From Toxorhynchites rutilus septentrionalis (taxonomy: Eukaryota > Arthropoda > Insecta > Diptera > Culicidae): a stretch of 64,000 nt of DNA. Under the pieces are notes generated by a model. The model did not search any database. It worked only from the letters and a program-made list of their open reading frames with translations, and was not told where the DNA came from. The stretch lies in contig NC_073746.1 in the NCBI RefSeq assembly GCF_029784135.1, positions 51,971,393 through 52,035,392 of the forward strand, given 5' to 3'. The position numbers and the translations under genes are program-made. Positions 37,701-49,700 of this stretch are shown here, one piece after another. Numbering within the stretch: position 1 is the stretch's first letter; each line of letters begins with the position of its first letter.

Positions 37701-40700
37701 AATGCTGGGAACTAAGAATGTAGACACTCTTCAATGGAACATTATCGAAGACCTTTTTTTGTCCCATTTGTTTATTTATTTAGGCTCATTAGCATTTTAG
37801 CTTTAACAGAGCCGAATTTAACACGTTCGTCGCCCAATCCGCCGTTTTTGAGTTCCTCGCGGGGGTCAACTAGCGGATGAATTATTAAATGAAGATTAAA
37901 CTTAGTTTAGACAAATTTTACATGAGTTATTGATTTTTTTTTTCATTTGAAGCAAAAGTCATATTTTACGGGTTTCGTAAAAAACTGCAGTACAAACCAT
38001 CCATACTTTAAATTAATAAAAAGTATAGTATAAATTTATACGTTATGATTTCTTTTTTTTTTCTACATATCCTATATTTACATTTAAGTGTTTATTCTGT
38101 CGAATTCCTTATGAAAATCCAATTTGATTCAATTTGAAAAAGGAAAGTGTCACCCAAATCTGGTTGACGGGGCGACGAAAGTGTTAATCGTGTATATGTT
38201 ATATGTTTATGATATATATAGATTGTAAATTATATAGTAGCCATTTAGGCGTAGGAGAATTCTTGCTGTTCCATTACTGTTTGAAACTGCTCTCCTCTTT
38301 ATAAACTGCTTGAATACCGGTTTTTCAAAAGAGGTTAGCTCATTATGAGAAAAACAAACGATGGCATTTTTATTAACAATATTCTGTACACTTGAACAAT
38401 TCCAGGATATTTCCCCCTAATCAACCACTTCCATTTGATTCCAACTCGTTTGAGCGAAAAAAATATGTTGTGCATTGATCTATCCGGAAAGTGTCTTTAG
38501 ATCTCAACATCACGTTGAGAAGTTGATTTGACAATGACAATGACAAGTTTAACTAGTCGAGTGGTTTCTTAAATAAAAACAACTGAAATATTAATTTGAA
38601 CTGAAAAAACCCCGAGTTTAACTTTCTGCTTAGTCAAAGTTCGGAAAACTTTTCAAAAAACCCGTAACATTGCGGAGATGGGAGTACAACTCTTCCAAAT
38701 TTATAGCCTACATTATATTCCCCAAACCAACAACGATTTAGGGTGGTCAGAGAAAAGATGAACAGGAAGGAATTGCGGTGAAAACTCCTATATTTCACCG
38801 ATTTCAGCTTGCAATCAAGTTTTAGTTTTCTCTCTTTCCTTGACCTCTGCCTCCAGAATTGGAAGACTAATCTTTGTTTGCTGTTCGTGTTTTTTCTGTC
38901 CCTCCGGTTCCGGTTCTCCAGGAATATCAAACTCATTGCACCCCAGTGAGCGAAGCCGGCGATCGGCTTCATCGTCGGAACTGCACCAACTCGAGCGTCC
39001 AGACGGACCGGACATGGGCGAGAACGAAATTTACGACTCGGATGAGAGCAATCTGCTCCGGACACCGCTCGACCGGGGGCCCTATTTTGATTTATCAGCC
39101 TCGAAGAATATCACGGCCCTGGTGGGAAAAACCGCCTATCTCAACTGTCGGGTGAGGAACCTGGGTAATAAAACGGTAAGCAGCATTCAAACATTAATGC
39201 AGGGTTGATAGCGATCAAAATGCGTAAATCCACACTGTTTATCCATTTTTTTCCCATTGCGTTTCAGGTTTCCTGGGTTCGACATCGCGATATACACCTT
39301 TTAACTGTAGGTAGATTTACATACACATCGGATCAACGGTTCCAAAGTGTGCACAACGTCCAAACCGATGATTGGTCGCTGCAGGTAAGCTTTATTTTTG
39401 CGATTTCCATGCTCTGACAACACATTGACCATTCCGGTCTCGAATTAAAATGATCTATAATTGGATCACATTCACGAGTTACCACAATTATTAACTCATG
39501 GTGGAGTTGACATAATGTTTGTGAAGTCATGTGGGCTCATTGAATTGGTAATAATACATTATACACGCCTTTGGCTCTAATATGCATTTAAATACCCACA
39601 CAAACAGTTTTTCACTCCATTTATTATTAACTATGTTTCAGATCCGGTACCCTCAGAAACGAGACACCGGAGTGTATGAGTGCCAAATATCCACCACACC
39701 ACCCGTAGGACACTCGATGCACCTTTCGGTGGTAGGTAAGTGGTATCGAATGAAAAGAGCAGAAAAAATATGAATAAGGCAAAAAAATATAATAATAACA
39801 CGTTTGACTGCAGCATGTGTTCGCACGTTTGTTTTCAATTTGTTTTGCACAGCCGGATGGGAAGAGATGTTTCCGTAATTTTTTTGTATCCCTCTTCCCT
39901 CACAGAACCCGTCACCGTTATTGTAGGTGGTCCGGATATTTACATCAACACCGGATCAACGGTAAACCTGACGTGTGTTGTGCAAAACTCCCCCGAGCCA
40001 CCGTCCACCATCATCTGGACCCACAACAATCAGGTAAAGCTTTCATTCCATCACGAAAAAGGGGATATCAACGTGAAGGGATTGGGGGTTGACAAAAAAC
40101 AAAAAAAAAAACGGATAAAGTGCATCATCATTTCACCTAATTGAATCCGATTGGAAGGGAATGGAAAGACAAGCGATTCCCGCAGGGGTTTTTTGTTTTT
40201 AAAACACCAAAGAGAAGCACCCAGGGAGCTCTGCATACTGGTCGAAATTTTCTCAGTATCGATCGAAATAAGTGAAAAAAGCACATGGTTTGAATCCATA
40301 ATCCAATCGTCGAAGTAATAGAGAAAAAGGATTATGCCTCTGGGGACGCCATGCAAAAATAATTCTTTGTCGCTTTACCCATGGCTTCTTCTGGTGCAGG
40401 GGATGATATATGGATGCTGAATTTTCTTTCATCTTGTGCGGTCAAGTAAGTGGAAGAGAACGATCGATTCGAATGCTTTTGAATTGAGCGGAAATTAAAA
40501 TGAGTGCTATTCAAGCGATGCGATGAGCTAGTACTGAATTCATGTTGCTTTTTCGTATGTTTTATTCAGTTTCACGCTGGAGCTTTCAATTGTTTTTCTG
40601 AATGTCATTCCACCGAAAAGTGACAGACATAAATTTTGTCAATAGCATACTAAGGATTTATTATTAGGAAAACTTTTGGGAATAGATTTTCACAACCTTT

Positions 40701-43700
40701 TTTGTGTATGGTTGGCGGAACTATCCTTTGTACTGAGGTGAAATTTAGGCATGTTGAAAAGGTAGAAAATTCACATGAAAATACTTTCAGCTACAGTATC
40801 AACCGTTTACTCTGTTGCATATTTACATATGATTTAATTTTCATTGCAAAAAAAAAAGAAAAACAAAACTTATATTTCAGTGATTACCAGTATACCTGAT
40901 TCTCAGAAGATTTATCAGGTTCTGTTTGGGTTAAAAAAAGTTTCATTAAGTAATGAAAAATGTGTCAAAATTGGAAGAATACAAATTGTGCACTGGGGGT
41001 AAGAAGGACCGTATTTGACGGGATGGAAACGTATGTGAAATATGTGAGAAAGTCGTTGCAGATGCAAAGGAAATTGAGTCAGCTGAATAAGGCTTAAGTA
41101 GCATTGGACAGCGGCTGCCAGTTTTGGGATTCCCAGGACCACTCTTTGCAAACAAATCAAAGGAAATAACGGGCCGAATTTGATCCTCGGATCCAATCTC
41201 TTTACCACTGTCCAGCAACATGAACTGGTGGAGCATTTGTTGCAGCTAGCGAATCGGTTCTACAATCATCACAATGCGAGCTGTCAAGGAAATGGCGCTG
41301 AGTGTAACAACCTTCCTCATCCGTTGAATAAGAAATAAGGATTTGTGGGTCAAGACGGGTTTTATGGATTTTTGGAAGCATAGTTCTGTAACATAGCGCG
41401 GGCCTTAAATATGGCATCCGTCGCTAGATTTTCCGACCCCCTTATAACTATCACTGATCTTCACATTTTACAACTATCGACCTAGTCAACAAATGGTTCG
41501 ACTTTTTTTAAATCTATCCGGTCGACGAAGAATTGCTTGTATTGCTCACAATCCGTTCTTCGCACGCAAATTCGGATTTGATGTACACCGAAAAGGTTCG
41601 GGCAAATCACGTGCCTATTGTTGTTCTTCCTCTGTACTTTAGGCCGCATCCACTACACGTTACGTTCATGGGCCCATTGAATTCATATTGAGCTGAATTG
41701 GTTGAGAATTTCGCGTGGAATAACCCAGGGCGTATTTTTGGACAGTGAGTCGTCGCAAAACTTATGGGTGAGACTTTCAATAAAACCGCTACTAATGAAA
41801 TCGCGAAATGTGAGTTTTTTACGACAGAGATAGCTTCTTTCTGCTAAACCGGATATTTTTGATGATGATGCATTTACACCATCAGCCGTCAAGACGTTCT
41901 TCCGGATGCGGATGACTTGGAGCGCCATAGCATTTCTGATTACGAAGTCATCGCCATGCCTGAAGTTGTCTCAGTTGACTTCAAATGATCCCTCTACGTC
42001 AATTGAAATAGACAAGTCCAATTTGGATAACGACGTCAAGGTATTTAGATCTTGGTAAGTCCAATTTATTTAAAGGTTCATTCGAAGTGTAATCTACTCG
42101 TATTCAATCGCTAGCTATAACTAAACGTTCTAGTGTTACGAAGAGGAAACACGCTGCGTAGAAAACGACCGAGTTGACTTCGAAGCAGAGGAATTGAAAA
42201 AGGTTATCCCAGTTCCAAGAGAGATCGAAGGTATTCGAAAAGATCGAAAACCGCATCGAAGAAACTAAAGCTTCAAAACCATCGCTAATCGAAGAGGACA
42301 TACTGTGTGATAAATGCGAAGATGTTTTTTTCAGATTGAAATGATTTAGAGGCGAATGAACTGAAAAGTTTAAAACCTCTATAATTCACCACGTTCGTTC
42401 GTTCAGAATGAAATGAAGAAACGGGTTGGATGTCCATCATAGCTGTTTAGAATCGATTGAATCAAACTCACCTCATCGAAGTTGATACGACGACGATTAC
42501 TCCACGAAAAAAAAGGAACACTTTCTTTTGTGTATAACTTTTTATTGTATGTATTTTCATTGTAAAATTGATGAAATTATGGGTAAAACTAGTTTAAAGT
42601 GTAATGTTTACTAGTGCAAATTACGTCTCAATCTGTAAAGTGGTTATCGAGATAGCTTTCAAGCAAGTAGTGCTTCGATTAAAAATCATGGGCGCGGTCG
42701 TAGTAAATCCAGGCCACTCCAGCAGGTGTATCGCGAGACAGTTGAAAATCGTCCATTCGCCCGTATCCCGTGTGTTAAAATCGTTCAAGGAGATCCAGAT
42801 GTCACAGTCGAACAGCTGGCAGCGGAAGCGAAGACGACCGAACCTCTGAAGGCAACGAAGGTGTGGGGTTACTTCAAGCGTAATCCGAACCTTTCGACTC
42901 GGGACGTGATCAAGAAGGTCTATTCGTCCAGCAGACAATGAGGCGATCCGGACTTCATGTCTTCAAGGTGAAGAAAAGCGCATAACCGAACCGATAAACA
43001 GAATACAGTGGACTAATTCCGCGCCAGGAAGCTAAACCGCGAGTGTTTGGTGCAGTCGAAATGCATTGTAATGGACGACGTGACGGACGCCAAGCAAATC
43101 CCAGGCCTAGAGTTTTTCGTCGGCAAGTCCCGTCTGGATGTTCCGGAAGAAGAAGATCGACAAATGTGCCAAGTAGTTCTTGGTGTGACAAGCGATCTGT
43201 GGGTGCGGCAAATTCAGCAAGCAGTACATAATGACCGGCACCATCAACGGCCAAATATATAAACAGCGCCTGATTTGGCATCATGCCATTACGCGAAAAC
43301 GGTAATGGAGTGGTACGAAGCCAACGATGTTGGTTTTGAGCCGAATCCTCCAAACTCGTTAGAACTTCGCCCAATAGAAAAATTCGGGAAACAGGGAAGG
43401 TCTTAAAAAAAACCAGGATGTGTGTAAGAAAGATGGCGCAAGTGTTGCACGGGATATGATGGGTAGCGGTAAGTCCAAGGTGCTGACATTCAGTCTAGGA
43501 AAGGAGGTTGAATAACCCAACTTTGCCAAAACGTAGCTATTATGTGTTTATTTATTCTCTGAGAGTTTCAAAAATATCCGACTTAAAATGAATTTTTGGT
43601 GATCATTTTTGTCTGTTGCATTTTTTTCGAGTACGGTTTTTCATTTTGTTAAAATGAACACTTGTTTTAAACTTTTAAATTCAATTTTTTTAGAGGTCAA

Positions 43701-46700
43701 CAAACAATTTCTTCCACAAACTGCAGTGCAATGTCGTACAATAACTGAAATTTGAGCTCTGATAGGGAGCTAGAAACAGAAATCAAATAAAATTCATATA
43801 TTGTTTTTAAACATCAACGGTAAATGAAGCATGAAGTAAACAAAGTTTAAATATGGAGTAAATAGCGCTACAAAATTTGGCATAAAAAATTGATGTTCTC
43901 GAAAGTTCCCGAGTTCCAAAAGCAGTGTGCGTATACTCCAAACCTTAACGAAATAAATGACGATGAGTATTTATGCATAGACGTGTACATTTTTGAATAA
44001 GGTAGTAAGAAAAAAAGACATAATTTTTCTTTGTAATTGTGTCATTAAAAACTATTAGTGTATTCAGCAAAATTATGTGTTTTAGGGTCATATAAATCTT
44101 TGTGGAACTTAATAACTTAACAGAAGTAATGTAATTTAGGTAGAGCTGAAGTAAAAAAAACTAGTTTTAAGCTACTCTTCCCAGAAACACAGTTACATCT
44201 CTACAGTACTAAGAAATAGAAATTATGTATCTTCAGCATCATTTTATGTCATTGTTAGTCCTAAAATTTTTCTGAAGACAAAACTCAATTATCTCGTGTG
44301 TACAAAAAGTTTGTTTTTTTTAAGTATTATTTAAATTTGCTAATAGTATATCCGGATCATTATTATAAACAACTTCTTTGAAGACACCCTACCTCTAAAA
44401 TGTAAGGTAAAACGAGAAAAGATTTTTGGCCGTTTTCTTTTCTTCAAAACGGCCCCGCTGCATACGCCAACGATGCAGATCCCAGGCTATGCAACGCTAT
44501 CCTCGATTTACAACAAACAGGTTATCGATAGGCTGACCAAAAAGTTTCGGAATAAAAACGGGACCCGTAGGGCATAAAACATTATGAGAACCATTCTCTA
44601 TGACGAGACGAGCAGTTCGTCTCGACTCGTTCGGATCGAGCCGAGCGAAAAATTCTATTCCAGTAGGCGAGTATCATTAAAATGTTTCATTTGGCAGATT
44701 GGAAAGAGCTCTGTCATTTCTAACAAATTGTCAACATTTTTTGTTATATTTAGATTGATACTATACTTCGTGATTCAAAGCAGAACAGAAATATTAAATA
44801 GGAGGTATGTCGTCGGTTTTCATACCGTGGAGATTGTACGAATTGTTCATTTTATGCGTTGATTATTGATTTTCGTTATTGTTGATCTTGAAATGGATAA
44901 CTGTAGTGTGAAACAAATATTAAATCGCCTGGAACCGCACGAGAAAAATACCGCGACACATACTGAATGCGTAACACGTATTGTTCTAAGTGGGTCTACT
45001 GTTCTCGCGAGAACGACAATGAATCATGAATCAATCTTTTTGGCTGCGTGTACAAAACAACACAAACCCATCGGTCCTTTTGCAGGGCCATTAAAGCTTC
45101 CGACTGAAGAGTTTGTTTTTAAGAATTTTCGATGCATTCTAAAAATCTTTTCAATATTTATGTTTGCCTGAAGAGAGCTCCTGTGAATTGAGGAATGTGT
45201 TTGGATATATTAATGTAATGATGTTGTTTTGAGTTGTAGAAGATTAGGCTTTCTTAGTTTATTCAAGGCTAGAAAAAGCCTTGAAAAAGACCAATTTGAA
45301 ATACCAAACTAAACAACCTTGAGAAATACTAGCTGGAAAGCCTTGCTGCTTGGATGACTGATGAATCGTGAATTAGTGATTTGTGAGTTTTTTCAATCGA
45401 TCATTCAACTTTCGTGAATCCATTGATTTCGGGTTGAATGTGACGTAAGGTATTTCTCAACGCTGAGAGTTGTATTTTTCGATGAAAACTGAAGTTGCAA
45501 TTTTGTTTCGATGGTATTGCTTTCGCCTCCGCAGTCACCGGACTCAGAGTCAGGTCGGACTCGATTATCCGGAGACTCGATTCTCCGGGATTCGATTATC
45601 CGGAATTTTAGACTCGATTATCCGGAGTATTTTATTTTTGATTTTCGGAAATTTTGAATAATTTGTATAAAAATTCTATATTGAATAGCTAATATGGGTA
45701 TCAAAAGAAAGGGCTTGACTAGTAGAATGCAGTTATTTATGATAAATACAAATTCAAGATGGCGGCCACTACAAAATGGCGGATTACATATTTTCTCAGA
45801 ACCCCATCAATATGGGTATCAAATGAAAGGGCCTGGCTAGTAGAACACAGTTATTTATGAAAAATGCAAATCCAAAATGGCCGCCACCGCAAGATGGTGC
45901 CATATATTTTTTTCACAACCCCATCAATATGCGTATCAAATTAAAGAGCGTGACTAGTAGAATACAGTTATTTATGGAAAATGCAAATCTAAGATGGCGG
46001 ACACTACAAAATGGCGGATTGCCTATTTTCTCAGAACCCCATCAATATGGGTATCAAATGAAAGGGCTTGGCTAGTAGAACACAGTTATTTATGAAAAAT
46101 GCAAATCCAAAATGGCCGCCACCGCAAGATGGTGCCATATATTTTTTTCACAACCCCATCAATATGCGTATCAAATTAAAGAGCGTGACTAGTAGAATAC
46201 AGTTATTTATGGAAAATGCAAATCTAAGATGGCGGACACTACAAAATGGCGGATTGCCTATTTTCTCAGAACCCCATCAATATGGGTATCAAATGAAAGG
46301 GCTTGGCTAGTAGAACACAGTTATTTATGAAAAATGCAAATCCAAAATGGCCGCCACCGCAAGATGGTGCCATATATTTTTTTCACAACCCCATCAATAT
46401 GCGTATCAAATTAAAGAGCGTGACTAGTAGAATACAGTTATTTATGGAAAATGCAAATCTAAGATGGCGGACACTACAAAATGGCGGATTGCCTATTTTC
46501 TCAGAACCCCATCAATATGGGTATCAAATGAAAGGGCTTGGCTAGTAGAACACAGTTATTTATGAAAAATGCAAATCCAAAATGGCCGCCACCGCAAGAT
46601 GGTGCCATATATTTTTTTCACAACCCCATCAATATGCGTATCAAATTAAAGAGCGTGACTAGTAGAATACAGTTATTTATGGAAAATGCAAATCTAAGAT

Positions 46701-49700
46701 GGCGGACACTACAAAATGGCGGATTGCCTATTTTCTCAGAACCCCATCAATATGGGTATCAAATGAAAGGGCTTGGCTAGTAGAACACAGTTATTTATGA
46801 AAAATGCAAATCCAAAATGGCCGCCACCGCAAGATGGTGCCATATATTTTTTTCACAACCCCATCAATATGCGTATCAAATTAAAGAGCGTGACTAGTAG
46901 AATACAGTTATTTATGGAAAATGCAAATCTAAGATGGCGGACACTACAAAATGGCGGATTGCCTATTTTCTCAGAACCCCATCAATATGGGTATCAAATG
47001 AAAGGGCTTGGCTAGTAGAACACAGTTATTTATGAAAAATGCAACTCCAAAATGGCCACCACCGCAAGATGGCGCCATATATATTTTTTCACAACCCCAT
47101 CAATATAGGTATTAAATGAAAGGGCTTGACTAGTAAAATCATACAGTTATTTATGAAAAATGCAAATCTAAGATGGCGGCAACTACAAAATGGCGGTATA
47201 CATATTTTCTTAGAACCCCATCCATATGGGTATCAAATGAAAAGGCTTGACTAGTAGAACACAGTTATTTAAGAAAAATGCCCAAAAATGTATCAAAAGA
47301 AAGTGCTCGACTAGTAGAACATAGCAGATAACGAAAAATCCAATTTCAAGATTTCCGCAATCCCCAAACAACTAATTACTTTTTGAATGGTTTCATTCAG
47401 CTTGACCTGTTTCTATGTATGTTTGAATGTTTGTTGGGTTGTCCCACATTAATAGAAAATTGAACCCGTTCCTGTTGAATGATTGATCTGAAATTTGGAA
47501 CATACATTTAATTCTACTGCCATTATAAAATTATAAAGAAAGATAGAAGTTGTGCGTCAAAGAACAAATTGTGGAGCGGTTAAAGAATTTCATTTTAATT
47601 GATAGAAACAATCTAGTAATATACAGGTAAACTTCGATATAACGTACATTTCACTTTCTAAATTTTACGTTGTATCGAATTGTACGTTATATCGAAGCAT
47701 AATAAAGTACTCACAAACGTAGTCTATAATACATTATTGTGTTGCTGTTTTAGTAAAGTCAATGAATAACTTCAATCAGAAAACGAAGCCAGCCTTTCTC
47801 ATGATGTTTCCCTTCGTACTGTTGATTAAAGCATGATTCATTTAGGATCTGGAATAACAAAACCAGCTGTATTTCGGGATTGATTGAAGGTACAAAACTT
47901 GTTTTATCATCACAATACAGATAATTCATTGTTCTATCAGAAAAAAAATATTGGAATTTTTTTTTTCTCTACACTTTGGAAATGTGTACGTTATATCGAG
48001 GTAAAATGTTCGTTATATCGAGTGCATTATATCGAGGGTACGTTATATCGAAGTTTCCCTGTATAATTATTTAGGATAAAATTAAAAATAACACATTAAA
48101 AATTATTAACTTTTACGTGTTTCACTTCCAAAATGTTAATAAAATTCACTAATTTAGTTGTTCCACTACTATATTCTGTACTAAATTTTCTCATTTTTCA
48201 AATGAAAGCATCAGAATCGTCTTCCGTAGCGTACTTTTAATGTAGAGCCAGTATGAAGCAACAGAGTCCTAAACAAAAAAAAGTTCTGTAACTCTGTCAT
48301 TGTTGAAATTCGAACATATGCGTAGGAGGATTTTTGTCATCAAATATGATCGTCTATCACCTCCTGAGAGAATCTGTATAATTTTTTTTTTCATGTGAGA
48401 AAGGTGTTTTATGACTTTAAGGGGATCAATCAAATTCAAATTCCTCTTTTATTTTCAAAAAACGAAAAATACATGCAAAAAACAAATAAAGAAAAAAAAT
48501 TGTTTTGACTCGATTATCCGGAGTGAAAAAAAAATCAATACTCCGGATAATCGAGTCCGACCTGTAATAGGTTCGGTTTGGATTTTCTGTTATCTTTCTT
48601 CGTCTGCTGAGATGTTTCGTTCTGTGTTGGAGATGTAATTTTGCTAGCGAATACTGAAAAACTACTTAGATATTCAAGAAGTTCAGTACTCCAGCTTCAG
48701 TGCTCTAGACAGCGAGCAATCAACAGTACATGTTGATGCTCAGAATTAATTTGACAATCTACTCGAATTGCTTCCTCACTCAGTGAAAGCATTCATATGT
48801 CGGCCTCTGTCATTGATATCAAATATTTGTATCAAAGAGTTTATTATAAAATTTCTTCAATGTTTGTGCTCGCCGGCAATAATTTCGTAGTTCTATGTTA
48901 ACGGTGCAGTCGAGTCTTGTACATGACCCTTCTTCATTTATCTTTTTTTTCTTTGCGGCCCGCGGCACCATTACCTACACGTGTTTGTGGCCCCTATGAA
49001 AAAAAGTTGAGTACCACCGTTTTAAAGGATCAATATTTTTCCATCTTGAGAGTTCAATTCTCTAGCACGGGCATTCTTAAGGGGAGGATATGCTTCAGGA
49101 GGTTTGACAAAGACTATTTTGCTTATACAGGGTCTTTCAGATTAAACGCTCACGCAAAAAAAATCGAATAGCTCCTTTAAATTTTTTTTTCGATCTGTCG
49201 GTGGTAACATATAACATGCATTCTCCACTTTGTGGCAATAATATACGGCTACTCGTTCAGTCTGATCGGATGGTTTTTAATGTCAAGATGTACAATTTAC
49301 AAGATCGAGTATTTTTAGTGAAATCTTTTTTTTTTCTGTATTATAGTGACTATCAACTTTCAAAATTTGGAGGAACTTAAAGAAGAAATAACTCGGATTT
49401 TCCACAGCATCGAAGTCGTAATGTTAGAGTTGTGCATGAAAAATTTTGTTCATCGTTTAAAACGCGTTATCGAAAAAGGGATGGTCACATCGAAAATGTC
49501 CTAAAATAAACTTGATTTAGTTTTTTTTTAATAAAAATCACTCGGTTATCCCTCAAATATTACCACGACAGTTTTCGTTGGGACACTAAACCAGTTTATG
49601 CTAGTTCCAGATATACCTGCCGGCTATAAGTTTTCCTCCGGGTTTTCCATTCTGCTCACCATTACGATCTATTCGCGTTGAGCTTCGGGATCATCAGTGT

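Larger units (their letters stand above)
45551..48564. mobile_element. 3-kb pogo-type element with 24-bp perfect inverted repeats
   Basis: The ends CAGGTCGGACTCGATTATCC (45551) and GGATAATCGAGTCCGACCTG (48564) are perfect inverses over 24 bases. The right flank is TA; the left flank is GT, so the expected TA duplication is damaged. Further CTCGATTATCCGG motifs lie subterminally. Inside are the 235-bp tandem array, a nested MITE and AT-rich sequence shared with 14741-15562. No transposase is visible, so it would depend on one elsewhere. Confidence 0.75.

Noticed and set aside
38634..39065. 143-codon minus-strand frame
   Set aside because: It overlaps dpr exon 2 in antisense; the plus strand has splice sites and Ig motifs.
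45857..47015. Five repeated 80-codon frames
   Set aside because: They recur at 235-bp steps because the DNA unit repeats. The unit length is not a multiple of three and the frames show no domain.
45690..47330. CRISPR-like regular spacing
   Set aside because: The whole 235-bp unit is repeated with no unique spacers, and the DNA is clearly eukaryotic.
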